Origin: Chamaea fasciata
Lineage: Eukaryota > Chordata > Aves > Passeriformes > Sylviidae
Direction: 5' to 3'
Assembly: GCA_029207755.1 (NCBI GenBank)
Contig: JARCOQ010000001.1
Location: 89,515,637-89,579,636 of the forward strand
DNA: 64,000 bases
Shown here: positions 22,401 to 35,265 of the stretch, in pieces
Position numbering within the stretch: the first letter of the stretch is position 1
Layout of the letters: each line of letters starts with the position of its first letter
Notes under the pieces: model-generated
The model's database searches: none
What the model was told of the DNA's origin: nothing
What the model saw: the letters and a program-made list of their open reading frames with translations, nothing else
Position numbers and translations under genes: made by a program

Positions 22401-25400
22401 GGCCTCACCTGCCTGTGTGCTGTTCAGAGACGGGGAACTGCCTGGGTGCAGGTGACCAGATTTTAATTTTTCCTGTCTGCCCCTGCAGCACCTGCTCCTA
22501 ATGGATTTTTTTCTGCTGCTCTGTGCTGCTGCAGGGTCAGGTACATCCTGAGAGCATATGCTTGTGCATGCTCCATGCTGGTGGTGCAGCTGAGGTATGG
22601 GGTCGAAAGAGGAATGAGGAATGTGGGGGCTGCCTGTGAACCTGCTCATCTTCTGCACAGTTTCAGCAGACCTGAAAAATAAGGCAATTAACTGCTAAGC
22701 CTGGAGTTAGTTTAAATACAACTCAAATGTTGCATAATGTCTATTACCGAAATTTTTCTATCCTTTAGGAATGTTGCCCCTTAGGCATAACTGGATATGA
22801 GAGTGTTGCACTGCGTGTGCATCAGGGCGGGAATGTTCCTACGGGCTGCAGGCTGCGGGCGGCAGAGTGTTGATTTGCAGTGTAATGGTGGTTTTTAGTT
22901 TGTACTCTGTGGTGCCAATAGTGACCAGTGACTGTGGTCTGTGAACCTGTTGACTTGGAGCCTGCCTCTGAAGAGCAGGGACTTAGGAAAGCTAAGCTGG
23001 CTGTCAGCTGGTGCAATGGTTCTATGGTGGGCTTCGCTTTTATCGGGAAAACCTTAGGAGCCTGGCAAGTGGAAAAAGATTGAAAGCTTGCTTGGCCTTT
23101 CTGCAGGTGAAGAGAGATCATAAAACTTGCCTTTTTGGTATGCCAGTTGTTTTTTAGAATATTAATTATACTGTTTCATTTTTATGCCATTTTCCCTGTC
23201 CATTTTGAGTCAATTAGCACCTCCTTCTTTCTCTTTGACTATATATGCAGTTGTTGACATCCAAAATTCTTTACTGATATAATAAAGTAGTTAAATGAAC
23301 TGACTTTGAAAACACAAAGTAAATAGCTAAGTGTATCTATATAAAAATTAATGTTTAACAGAGAGCCTCTTTGATAAAGTTACCAAACATTCTGTGAGAA
23401 TTGTTACAGTTATGGTTGTTTTCAGAGAACTTGAAAGCCTTCTGGAAAACTCATCCTCTGGAGTAAAATGTTTTCTGCTTGTTTCTGTTATGAGAGGGAA
23501 TAAAGTCTTACTATTGCTACTTATTGGAATCCATTCATTTCTCATACCTTGTACTAAATAATAACACTTTCCTTCTTATTTTTGAGATACTGAAGCATGG
23601 AAGCGAAAAATGCCTCATTTCATTATTTAGATATAGGCAAATAATCCTTTTTTTTTTTTCCTCTTTTCTTGCACTCTTTCTGACTGCTCTTTAAAAATTC
23701 CACTGCTTCCCTGGTAGATGGGCCCGAAACAGGAGAAACCATTCCTAAAAGTTTAGCCTGGTTCATATCTGGGTGTGCTGCCTCTCTTGCTTTACTGCAA
23801 ATCCACATCAACCCATTGGCTCGATAACATGGAATGAGCTGCAGTCATCCATACCTTTGCTTCATTTTGAGCAGTCAGGCTGGCAAGAGAGTGGAAAATG
23901 CTCCTCAGCAGCAGGTTTGATGCTTAGGAAACCTGATTTGGGAGTAAATTCTTGCTCAGATGGGGACAGCCTTGCTCCTGTTCTGGGCCATGGGTGCTGT
24001 GGTGCAGGGTGACAGAGGAGGGGCAGCAGGACATGCCAGGCTGGGTACCCCTGGCATGGGCCTTGCCCACATGTGGTTGCAGGGAGAGGCCAAACGGTGG
24101 GTTCTTCATGCTGGGACTCATGGAACCTTGCTTGAGTTCAACTGAACAGTATTGTTAGTATCATTTTAGCTCCCAGTCAGCTCTAATAGGTACCAGGAAG
24201 CTGCTTCTCTTTGCATAACATATCAGAAAAGTTATTTTACTTTCCTACATGTATGCCTTATATGGAAGAACAGGCGGTGTGGCATTTTGTCAGGAGACTG
24301 CATGAACTCTGTTTTCCAATGTCACAACTGGCAACTGTGAAATCTGCATCAAAATGCTTGTATCAAGCATCCTTTAGGCCAGGCAGGGGAAAGTACTGCT
24401 GGGTGTGCAGGATGCTCACACCTGAGCTCAGGGCAGATGCCTGCTCGGGTCCTCACTGGTGTCAAGGGAGTTAGTGGTTGAACTAGGGAAGCCGATCTGG
24501 GCAGTCCTCCAGCCTGAAGGATGTGAGGCAGAAACGGATGGGAGGAACTGTAAGTGATATGAGGGAAGCAGTAGGCTAGGAGAAGAAGGGTCCAATAAAA
24601 TCAAGTAATAAAACACATCCATAAAACTGCAGGACCTGAAGTTTGAAACAGTAGCTCTGTGCTTACATGCTTGGCACAACTTTCATTTCTAATCTGTCTG
24701 CTTCCTTCAGGCTTCCTCTTGCCAGAGAGGTGGTCTGTATGCTTACTGTCTGCAGCTGGAGAGTCCCTGGTCTGTTCATGCCAGTGGTGATAGAGGACAA
24801 CAGGGAGATAAGAGTTTTCCCTGTAGCAGTCATTGCTCTTGGGTGGGTGTGCTTGGCTGGTTTTCCAGATCACAGACTTCAGGCAGTAAGGCATTAGAAA
24901 AATTGTAGTCTATTAAATGTACAGTGGAACGTTTGGCTGCACTAACTGCTGCTTTTAATAGAGTTCAGATCTGACATTTTTGGAACTGAGAGGGTTTGGA
25001 TGTAAACTTTGTTAAATTGGTTTTGAAAAAGGAAGTTCTTTCATGCTTTGAAGGGAAAAAAATATGAAGACAGAACTGCAAGTCTCTTCCTTAAATCAAA
25101 GTTTTCTGCCTGAAACGGGAACAGCTCAGCAGAACAGTTTAAGTAAACATGGCCATAACTGCTTATCTGAGACACTGGCATCCTCTCTTCTTACTGTGTT
25201 ACTTTTTTGTGGTATCCCGGCGTCTCTTAGTCACTGATGTGTTTGTTCTCACAGCACCTCCTTTGTAGGCATATACTTTTGTGTCCATTTGATAGCTGCC
25301 ACCAAGATTTGAGGCTTTATCTGAAGAGCTTGCTCCAGGAGTGTACGTTTTCTGCACCTCTGCAGATGGGATTTTGGACTTGCTGTCTGAACAGTCCTTC

Positions 25401-28400
25401 CTGCTTCCAGCTCTGAATTTCTCTCTGTCTCTGTTGTGGCTTCTTTATTTATTTATTAAGCAGGGGAAAAAACCAGAGGCAACTGTTTCTGAGTCATCCC
25501 AAGTCAGTGTTCACCCCAGGACAGGATAAAATCTAGGCCAATGACGGCTGGTGTACAGTTGTAGCCTATGTGGGGGGTCAGTGAATGTAGTATAAACACT
25601 GGGGGATTTGCTGCAAATCACAAATGTATGTGAAAGTGCAAGGAATTAGGTACCATACTCTAAAGCTGCTGCCTGAGTGTGGGGTCAGGATTCTTCTCGT
25701 AGGTAGGAAAAATGTACCATATTGTGAGAATGACTTATTGATACTTGACGTTACAGCTTGGGTGGGTTTTGCCTGTGTGTGTTAAAATACATGTAGACAT
25801 ACACTGGGTCTTTTATCCAGGAAGCATTGCCACATGCAAGTAACTTCTGTGCACTTCAAGTTCTTCCACTGTACCATTGCTTGAAACTCCATTATTAAAA
25901 TTAATTTTTAAGTTAATGCTTTGCTGTCAAGACCAGCTTCTAAAGAAACAATATTTTTTTAAAATTTGTAAATGAACAACAAGAAGAATATTTTAGTTAT
26001 AGAATGTAGGATTGTAATTTATTTGATAGGTTTAGTAAAGTAAAAAATTCAATGACATTTCATAGACTACTTCTGTGTGTTCTATAGCACCTTCTTCAAA
26101 GTAATGGAAGAGTAAGAAGTGTGAAGTAAGAGACACTTTTTTTTTTCATGGGAATGAATGTGTCTGTACATTTTTGAGGCTCTAGTATATGTTCTTCCTC
26201 GTTTTGGTTATGTTACGGGGAATAAAATCAATTAAAAGAGAAAAACAGAAGAAAAAGACTGCGCCTCTTGCACAGTTTTGTTGTGATTCTGATAACAGTG
26301 CATCAGGTCATGGGGAGTGATCTCAGCTGTATTTTTAGTTACAGGTTAAAAAACTATATTTTGTCATGAAATAGCATCCAAAGTTTTAAAAGTAGTACAC
26401 ATGCAGAAGTAAGTATATTGCACTGCCGGTGCCAATCTAGTACATAAAGAGCTTCACAACTGTTTGGATCTGCTCTTCTTTCATAATGGGCTGCAACTTG
26501 CTTACTAATGCTTGAAAGCATGTACACATCAAATAAATCTCTGGTATTTGGGCCATAGTGTACCAGCATTATGCAAAGGGAAGATTAACCACACTCAGTA
26601 TTAAGCTACGATCCACTTCACTCTTGATTCCTCACCACAGTAAATCAACCAAACCATCAAAGAACAGAATTAGTGGAAGGACAATAGATTTATTTCCATG
26701 TTTATTTGCATTATTGTTAAGAAAAGGGAAATCAGCAGAGCAAATCTGCCTAGGGCTCAGGGCATTATAAATTAATCAAAAGACATAAAGTGAACTTTTG
26801 GGTGTGGAAAACCAGCACCAGATGCAAATGCTACATAGCTGCATTGTATGGTGTGTATGGTGTCGCTGCAACTGCTGAGAGGCAACATGCCTGCTTTGAC
26901 TGCTGCTGCTCTTAATAGATAGTCTTTAGCAAGCAGTATAGTGGCAAATCTGACAAACGGTGAATTTGCAACATTGACTCAAAAGACTTTCCTAACATGA
27001 AGCATCTTTAATGCATATCATTTTAGCTGTTTCCTGTTTTTACTCTGCTCTCTTTCAGTGAAAAGGTCAAGAAAAGCAGTAGCTCAGTGGCTGAATTTTT
27101 CTCAAGTGCTTTACAGCAGGGAAAGTGGGGAAACCTCTTAAAGTGGTGTCTTATTCAGTAAGTTAAACCTTTTTCCTTCAGTTTATTAATTAATTTATTT
27201 TCTTTTCATTTTTTCAATCTTGTGTATCAGAATAATTATAGTGACTTACAAGATGTCCCCAGGCTGGTGTGAAGCTCCTCATCCTCATCTTGGCTTTCCC
27301 CCTCCCGCAGAAGTAGTCTTTGCCAGATGAAACCTGGCAGCCCACTTTGGCAGATCTGGAGGTGCACAGCTGACTCAAACCCTACCATAACATGACTGTC
27401 CCTCTGCCCCAGCTGGGGCTGGTTGCTGCATTCCTGTTCAGAGATCTGCACTATCCAGTGTGTGCCTCTTTCTTTGGCACTTGGTCTGCACGTGTGTGTG
27501 CGTGCACCCACACACTTCAGCAGTGCCCCCCCTTTGTCTTTGTACTTGGAAAGCCGTCCAGCTGCATTATTGAGAGATTTTTCAGAGACCAAAATAGGAA
27601 CTTCTTGGGTTTTCCCCTACAGCAATAGCATAGGTATATTTGGTGTTGCTACCAGTCTCACTATAAGAAATAAAGAGAGGACGGTATTAATTTCTTTACA
27701 GTTACAGATAGGGAGCACTCAGGAAGATTTTCTTCAATGTAACTAGAGGTTCAGTTAGTGCTGCTGCCTTATGTTGGTTCCAATAGAAGGTCAGAGGCAT
27801 AAAAAGTTTAGTGATGAATATTCAAATATAAGTTATAGGATCAATTTAGGATGGCTTATAAGTTTAACTAGCCTTAAGGGTGCTAAGTACTTCCAGCTGA
27901 AGCCAGAAGGACTTTCAGATGGGTCAGTAGTTCTTGTGATTTGGCCTGATACTACTTACTATCATTTTCTTCTACACCTGATATTTCTGCATTTTTTTGC
28001 AGGTATGAGTTTCTTTGCTCACATCCTTTTATGCCTCATTTGCTAACTCTTCTGTTCTGGAAAATTGGCAGGATGACAGCAAGCAACTCCCTCATCCTTT
28101 TGTGTTAGGACTAATCCTCAGGTTTCTTTCTGGTGTGTCTCCAAAAATATGTATTCAGCTGAGGCTGAATGCTGATTTGATTTGTAATACTAAAATGTGA
28201 ACAGTGCAGATCACTTTCTGTCTCTTAAAAAAAAAATCACGGTACCGGTGTATATGAACAGCTTCAGAGTTTTAAACTCAGTCACATAAAATATGTTTCT
28301 AAAATACAGATGTACTTTGACACATGCCAAAGTACTTTGCTGAATGTGGATGTTTGTCTTTGTTTTGTAAACTTGGAACTTTACAATTAACAGTTAGATG

Positions 28401-30189
28401 ACCGATCACTTAACATGTTATGGTATTTTAGTGCTCTGAATTGTGCTTTGGCATGACAGACAAATTTTTATTTTGATTTCAGATTATATGGCGTGTTTTT
28501 ACTTTTTTAGTTTTTGCTTACCATATGATTTAATTAAAGTTTTGTTGCGGTGATTGACAGTTGCTTTATTTGATACCTGTTTATAGACATTTATTCATTA
28601 CTTTTTTCCGTGTACTGATATTTGTCAGAAGAGAATGGTATTATTTCTTTTGTCAATGAAAATGAGGCTATAAATTACTGTAATTTTGGGATATATTTCT
28701 GGTATGAGCAAACAGTATTCCCTTGGTGAGTTTTCTGCTGTGGAAAACTAGGTTATGCATAATATATTTCAGAAAAGACCTGTATTCCTCTGAAGAGGAA
28801 TAGCATTGTGCAACTCCTGGAAACAGAGAAGAATCTAAATGTATGTATAGTCTTATTCAAAGTATGGAAGCATCTGCAGTGTTGTTCCTCCTTGTTCACA
28901 GGGAGGACTGGAAATGATTGGTTCTGGGTTCTGCTTGAGATTTTATTTATTTATTTTTCTAACCCCGTTTTTTGTAGGACCTGGGGTGAAGAGTTCAGCT
29001 TTGAGCACCTCGGTGCAGTCACCTGCCAGGTTCTTCTCAGAGCTGCCCTGCACCTGCTGCTGGGGCAGGTGCGTTAGGTGTCAAGGTGAGGTTACCCACA
29101 GTCACCAAAGATCAAACAAAAGTCACACAGATGTGTGACTTTGTACTTTACTGACAAGTACAAAAGGATTTTGCAAAATTACAACTCGAGTAAGCTGTGG
29201 GAGTAGGGAGGATATGATGTATTCTTCCCTGCTAAAATCATTGTTAGCACTCTTGGCACCATCACTGAACTCCACAGTAACTTGTGGTGTACATTTCAAA
29301 AACGCACCCATCAGCACACACTGTTTAATTCTGTGTTCTGTTACGCAACAGAGCGCGATTGCCTCAGTGAAGCACATCTGCATTGCGAGAGTAAACTCTC
29401 CTGGGAAGCAAGTGCATCTTCCACAGAAGTAGGAGTGAGGCGTGGGCTGGGCATTGCTATTTTGGCAAGCAGAGGCAGCCAGTGTTGGAAAGCTGCCTCA
29501 CCTTTCACTTTCCATGGAACTTAGCCTTTCTCCCTGTTTCAGGCACCAGCCACTGCCACTTGCTTCTCCTAGTGGTGGCTTGGGGCTGGGGATGTTGTCA
29601 GTGGTTGGATAAAGCATTTATCAGGGTTTTGGGAACCATGGTCTTTGCATCTGTCTGGTTTGTGATCCTTGAGCAGAATAGGCTATTAGGGAGCAGTAAA
29701 GAATGCAATTTGGAAAAACACGTGGAAGAGCTAAGAAAACATTTTGTTTTTACTAAAAAAAGCCAAACAAAACCACACCTGTGTGATCGTATTCTTTAAC
29801 TGCTAAGTTGGCAGCAGTTGATGGAAGGCACAAAATTCCTGTAATTTTTATATTGTGTTTCAGTTTGCTTCTTACAAGTCTCTCTTTTGCTGGAAGCAAA
29901 GTGAAACTCCTGCTGTCTCAGTTCTGCTGAAGTTCTTCCTGTCATCCTAAGCTTGGTTATCAACCCTCGTTTTTCTCCTATCAGCATGCATTACATTTTT
30001 ATGGCAGTGTTTAGCAAAGACTTTCCAACAGTGCCTATGACAGTGTAATTGGACCCCTCTGTCTCACTGAAATTACTCCCTCTTTAATAGGGGGGCTCTG
30101 TCTGCTTTCTAACACAGCTTTCTTTGAGGCAGGCTGGATGTCTCGTTAGCTGGTCTGTAGTGTGGGTGCGCTGCATTTCACCAGGCACT

Positions 30190-30550
30190 AGTCAAAGTAG
30201 TTATTCATGGTTTGCTGTTAAACTGCAAGACTGGAGTGAGTGAGATTCCCCAGGGGTCTGTCCTGGCTTTGGTAGTACTCACTGTTTTCATTATTTAAAT
30301 GATTGATGGAGCAGAGAGTGGAGTTGTTAAATTTACATGGAATAAGAAGTGTGAAGGGGGGCTGCAGGCTCCTTGAAAGGCAGGATTTAAGTTTTGAGCT
30401 GCCCTGGCTAACAGGAGGAAGAGTCTGGGAAAAAACCCGGAAAAAACAGCCAGGATACAAACACAGAAGTGCTAGAGAGAGGTAGAAATATCCAGTTGCA
30501 TGAGACAGAATGGGGCTGACTCAGTAGTGGTTCTACAGAAGAAGGTCTGT
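30190..30550 (+). mobile_element. CR1 LINE fragment, reverse transcriptase part (5' piece)
   Basis: The stretch CCCCAGGGGTCTGTCCTGG near 30248-30267, followed by TTTTCATTATTTAAATGATTGATGGA (split over 30285-30310), matches the part of CR1 that encodes the C-terminal reverse transcriptase region. There the intact element has a CAGGGGTCTGTCCTGGG word followed by a TTCATTAATGATTTGGATGATGG-type word. A GTTCTACAGAAGAAGG word near 30530 matches the later CR1 GTTCTGCAGAAAAGG word. The copy is old, has many substitutions and no open frame. The next expected part of the element is missing after about 30555; the downstream piece resumes near 30990. Confidence 0.7.
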
Positions 30551-30554
30551 GAGC

Positions 30555-30985
30555 TGGTGTTGGGCTGTGTTGGAGTAGCAGTTTGGCCTGGTTTGGTTGG
30601 ATAGGGTGGTAAAGAATCACAGCTGGTTCCCAGACCAGTAGAGAAAACCAGTCTGTGACATGTCCCTCTCTCCTCTCCCCTGGCACCTGAGCTGCCAGTG
30701 CTCTGCTGATGGGCAGCTTTTCTTTTGATTCCCTGCCCACTTTGGTTCTGACCCTGGAGCTGGTGACCATGCCTGTAGGGAAATGTCCCAGCTCAAATCC
30801 TCCTGGGCCTGGTCCGTGAGCGCAGGAGAGCGCATCTGAGAGGGTAAGGGGTCGCAGACCTGTGCCCATAGGTGTCATACAGTCCTACCAGGAGCAGGGC
30901 TTCCCCATCCGTGTTCCTCGGAAAAGCACTGTTTTATGGTGTGTAAAGAAAAGGCATGAAATAACCCCTGCACTCCATTCAGTGT
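30555..30985. other. unidentified sequence interrupting a CR1 element
   Basis: This segment of about 430 bases lies between two CR1 pieces that are collinear and in the same orientation. It does not resemble the CR1 part expected there. It is richer in C and G than its surroundings, with a few CpGs near 30810-30860. It may be an insertion into CR1 or a region too diverged to recognise. Minus-strand frames of 72 and 156 codons overlap it without recognisable domains. Confidence 0.4.
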
Positions 30986-30989
30986 TTGA

Positions 30990-31462
30990 AATGGCTTAAC
31001 GTCTAGTTTGGGGCAACACAGTCAAGAGCCAGCTGGATGCTGTCCAGGGAGAAGGCAGGAAAAATGATGAAAGATTTGGAAAGCATGACCTGGGAAAGAA
31101 GATGAAAGAATGGCGATTGTTTAGTCTACAGGGGACAAGGGCAGTAACAGACATGATAGTAGTGTTCAAGTATGTGGAAGGTTCCTGCAGAGAGGAGGAG
31201 AATAAACTCTACTGCCTGACTGCTTGGGGTTAGGTCTAAAAGAAATGGGCTCAATATGAAGGTGGCAAGACTTAGGTAAACATTTAAGAAAGCTTTGAAA
31301 TTATAAGGGTATTTTGGTCCTGCAGTTATTTGCCTTTGAGAAAGCTGTGGAAGCATCATCACTGGAGGTTTTTATAAAACAGACAAACCTCCTACGGGAA
31401 TATTTTGGGCATTGCTTTGGGAAAGGAGGTGGAATACATGCTTCTGAAGGTCGTTTCCCAGG
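30990..31462 (+). mobile_element. CR1 LINE fragment, C-terminal reverse transcriptase and 3' UTR part
   Basis: Collinear CR1 landmarks are clear: an AGTTTGGGGCAACACAG word (31005-31022), GGATGCTGTCCAGGGAGAAGG, GATTGTTTAGTCTACAGG (31114-31131), AGTGTTCAAGTATGTGGAAGG (31161-31181), GCAGAGAGGAGG, GAAATGGGCTCAA, CATCATCACTGGAGGTTTTTA (split over 31354-31375) and AGGAGGTGGAATACATGCTTCTGAAGGTC near the 3' end. These follow the order of an old avian CR1 copy. The true 3' tail with the short tandem repeat is eroded. No open frame survives. Together with 30190-30550 it is probably one insertion. Confidence 0.9.
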
Positions 31463-32757
31463 AAATAAGGTTTTTTTGCCTTTTTTTTTTTTTTTTAAAT
31501 TCTGCGAACTTAGGTAATTAGGTAATCTAATAACCCAGCAGATAACTCATGAGATAGTGGCAATTCATTTTTGCAACATACCAGTGGTAAATAGACAGCT
31601 GATTTATGCACAAAATCCAGTGATGATGATACCCTTCTGCTCTCTGTTCTAGTTTAAAAAAAATCTGAGTAAGCTAATTTTACTGAAGTGTTTCAAAAGG
31701 CTGTTCCTGTAAATATCTTACTCTATACAGAAATAGAGGAAGTGATGTTGGTTGACTTTGCTTATTGAAATATTGTGCAAATGCTGTCAGTACCTGTTAT
31801 TGATTGTACATAGCATGGCCATAGTAGTCAAGCCAGTCGTACTCTGTGAGGCACGGGAGTTAAACTGGAGCACTGTGTTGAGTTTTCATTCTTGATGTCT
31901 GTGCACTTGCGTGCTTCTTTTATGTGGAGTAGGGAGCAGGCCGTGAAGCACTAAGCTTCAATTACCTCATTGCTATCTATACATGAGTTACTCTCTGTTG
32001 TCTTGTTACATTAAGTGCCATGAAAAATGCCTTGTGGTGTCCCCATGGGTACTTTCCTCCTTTTTTTTCTTCGCTGGAGGATCTCTTCTATGTCTTTGAA
32101 AGTTCCTGCAGGTCCCCTGAAGTCTTTCAACTTCATTTCTGCTATAGAACAAAAATGTACTTTTCTTTTTGCAACACAGTTTCCTCTGTTCTTGTCACTG
32201 TGCATGACAGGGAAGAGGAGGTCTCATGTGGTGCTATGATGCATGAGAACAAGCTGGGTGATGGGAGGTGCTAGAGGACACCTGTAGGACAGTTCTCCGT
32301 GTTGGGAGGGCCAGTTCGCATCCAGGTGAGAGCAGCCAGTGCAGCTTGTGTCCTGCTCAGTGCAACCTCAGGCTTGACAGTCCCAAGGGATGTTTTGTCA
32401 CCCTCATCCTGGGCCTAGGAGCACTGGCAGAGGATGATGCAGTCACCATGTGCCCAGCATGGATTTAGCAAGGCTTATCGTAATCCTGGCAGTATCCACA
32501 CTAACGCCGAGCAGTCAGACATCACTGTGTGTTCGTGTCCCTGGCCCTGCGGCTCTGGCCTTGCCGTGCTGTGCAGAGGCCAAGAGACCTGCTGCTGAGC
32601 CACTCCTGATGCTCCTGCACCTGGAAGAGTTGCCCTGAGCACTCAAGAATTGCTGCTCATTACCTCTTTGCAAGAGCTTCCTCTTCCTAGTCGGCTGTGA
32701 TGCAGGTTTGTGTCCTGATTGAGCAACGATAACAAAATGAGGACACGTATTCACACG

Positions 32758-32771
32758 TGCACATATGTGCA
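32758..32771. repeat. 14-bp perfect palindrome
   Basis: TGCACATATGTGCA is fully self-complementary and embedded in alternating purine-pyrimidine sequence (about 32753-32776), which could favour Z-DNA or a short cruciform. Confidence 0.7.
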
Positions 32772-32935
32772 CATATTTTAGTCTCTTGCCTTTTTAAATA
32801 TGGAATAGTAGTGTGCACTTGTCTCTGTATCTGCCTTGCATCAAAAATCTAATGTTCTTCATGATCTTGAGTGTCCCATCTCATAAGAAATAAATCGGCA
32901 CTGCTCTTCCTGTGGAGGTTCTTCGGGAGATTTAA

Positions 32936-32969
32936 ATTGCTGATTTTAATAGTGACTAAAATCAGCAAT
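32936..32969. repeat. perfect inverted repeat, 13-bp arms, 8-nt loop
   Basis: Left arm ATTGCTGATTTTA (32936-32948) and right arm TAAAATCAGCAAT (32957-32969) are exact reverse complements, with loop ATAGTGAC. The arms do not extend further. This is longer than expected by chance for so short a loop. It could be a hairpin in RNA, or two head-to-head binding sites; no terminator role is expected in a vertebrate. Confidence 0.85.
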
Positions 32970-33682
32970 CAGGGGAACTTTACAGAAATCATCAGCTTCT
33001 AAATCTTGCTTTGCATTTACTCTTTTTAGTTATAGTCCTTAAAGAAGAGAATGCTTTCAGTACTTGAGTTAATTTCATATATATATTTTTAAACTTGTAC
33101 TACATTGTATTTCTACAGATGTTCTACCACTAATTTGCTCCAATGTAGATTTTTGTGGGCCTCTAATTTTTCTATTTTTTTTTTTAATCAGTGGTGTGCT
33201 TTCTGTTCACTAGTGACTGTGATTTGTATCAGGCTATATTCACATTAAAATACTTGTTCAGCAAAAATGCTCAAAAAGGAGATTCTGAAACACTTTCTGT
33301 CATGCAGCTAAATGCTTCTTTAAAATAGGAGCTGAAAAATAGGTGGGGAGAAGAAGAGAAAAAAATTCAACTTGTGTTGCAATAAAATTAAGTGATGTTT
33401 AAAAGGAACAGTTAATTGTAGTTATTAAGTCAAATTTGGTTTTTTGGTCACAGTATCTTAGATAAGAGTTTTGATAATCCTAGATCTTGAACTCTTGCAT
33501 GTCACTTCTGTTAAGAAATTATTTTAACTCTTATTTCCTCACATCCACAACTTCCGTTTTTTTTCTTTTGTTTGAACCAGCTATATAACTCAGCCTGCTA
33601 AATGCTCTGACATGACAGATACCCTATCTCGCCTGGCAGAAGACTGCTGCTGCAAGCTGCTGCAGGCTGTCTGGCAGGCCTG

Positions 33683-33714
33683 GTGTAGTAGTGTAGAAGT
33701 GTAGAAGTGTAGTC
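33683..33714 (+). repeat. 8-bp minisatellite, four units
   Basis: Units GTGTAGTA, GTGTAGAA, GTGTAGAA and GTGTAGTC follow without gaps. It lies just after a CTGCTGCAAGCTGCTGCAG stretch. Confidence 0.85.
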
Positions 33715-35239
33715 AGTAACTGGTAGCAGTTTTGAGGTTTGATTTTCTTTGACTTCAGCAGGAAACACAACCTTCTCTAAATGTTGCTCAAACAACAACC
33801 CTGAATTTGAACATTTTCAATGGATACAACATTTGACTGTAATATACATTGTCATAACCTAGTTTAGAATATGTCTTAATTTACATACATAAGTACATAA
33901 GAAAGAAATCACTTATATATACTAGCCTGTATGCAGAAGGTGGGGGCCAGTCTCCATGGTGCCCAGAGGGGGAGAAGAGGGTTGTGTAGCAGACTGAGGA
34001 GAGGAACAGAGCTTGAGGCTTTTCTGTTGTGTTCCCAGTCACATTCTTGGATCTTGCCAAGGTGACTCGTTCGGATTCATCCAGCTGTAAATGAGGAACT
34101 GAGACTGAGGATTTTTGAGAGATTTTAGGAATAAAGTTAGTAATTTTATTTTCTGATATGCTACATAATCTCTTCCAGGAAAAGGCAGTGATGGCTGTTG
34201 GTCCCCATGGGCAGCAGCAAGCTCAAGGTACATATGGATCAAGTGTGATAACACTGATCACTTGTGGAGTCTGGCAGTTTTCTTCTCAGAGAGCTTTGCA
34301 AACACGAGCTGGAAGGAAAGATACTGGAAAAACTAATTTTCTTTCTCTAGTGTGTATAGAAAAGCCAGTTCTTGGAAACTGGGGAAGGAATCGATGTGGT
34401 GCTGTGATAAATCTTCACAGATGGGCATGGGTGGAGTAATGGATGATTGCCCCTCTTCCATCTCTCTCAGCCATGCCTGTGGCTGCACACTCTTCCTGGC
34501 ATTGCTTCTGGTCAGAGTTCACGCATGGGAAGAAGTTGCTGCTCCTGGCATGTACTGTGCTGGTTAACTCTTAGCACCAAAAGCTCTGTGCTCCCTCACT
34601 TGTACCTTTCCCTTCTCCTCTCCTAGGTTGACGCCCATCCTCAGCTGCTTCTGATGCAGGGTGTCACCCTTGCCTGTGTCTTGGAGCTCAGCTTAGAGGG
34701 ATGGGTGCATCTGATGGGTCCTTTTGAAAGGTGGTGCTCAGAAGTGTGTGTATTGCCAGGGCCTGTGGCTGGGAGATGAGGAACCCTTTTTGCAGAACTA
34801 TCAGTCATGGTTTTGTCATCTATTTGTCACTGTTTAGCAGTTTCTGCACAGGTGGCCTGAGAGCCCTGTGGTGGGAGTTAAGTAGGTGCAGCACTGTCTC
34901 CATGCCGAAGTCAAGGGAGTCCTCACTGCGTCTGCATCTGAGTTCTCATCACAGTTTGTCGCTGATTGTGTTCAGGTCAGTCGATATGTTCACGTGCAAA
35001 TTGCACAGTGATTTCAGGAATCATCTGCAGAAGAAATAGAAGCACTTGCATCATGAATTCAAAGAAAATCAGTAAGTGTGAAACCCAGCAGTAAAATGAA
35101 CATGAGGGTATTTTTGCATGGCCAAAACCCTTCAGGCGATAATGGAAAAATTAGACTGGGGGGGAAATTGTGCATCAGCTTCCATGAATCCTCTGCATTT
35201 GCCTTTTGGGAGGTAGTTTTTTTGTTTGGTTGGTTGTGG

Positions 35240-35265
35240 TTTTTTTTTTTTTTTTTTTTTTTTTT
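35240..35265 (+). repeat. poly-T run (26)
   Basis: Uninterrupted T-run preceded by TTTGTTTGGTTGGTTGTGG. It is likely variable in length. Confidence 0.95.

Larger units (their letters stand above)
15895..30185. other. non-coding stretch, no gene seen
   Basis: Long CpG-poor region with simple repeats (A15 at 18466-18480, T16 at 19452-19467, T13 at 22021-22033, T12 at 23648-23659, short TA repeat at about 21314-21328). A perfect octamer motif ATGCAAAT occurs at 20614-20621. An old repeat remnant may lie at 17865-17935. The frame of 152 codons on the minus strand (19525-19983) has no recognisable domain. The part 23950-24130 is locally G-rich and CpG-poor. Confidence 0.6.

Noticed and set aside
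30408..30878. 156-codon open frame on the minus strand
   Set aside because: It is antisense to a CR1 fragment and the unknown segment inside it, with no recognised domain.
32450..32480. CR1-like word CAGCATGGATTTAGCAAGG
   Set aside because: A single isolated match to a CR1 word, without the sequence expected on either side, is too weak to call.
33937..34020. CR1-like words around TGGTGCCCAGAG
   Set aside because: Only one short word matches the CR1 sequence and neighbouring expected words are missing.
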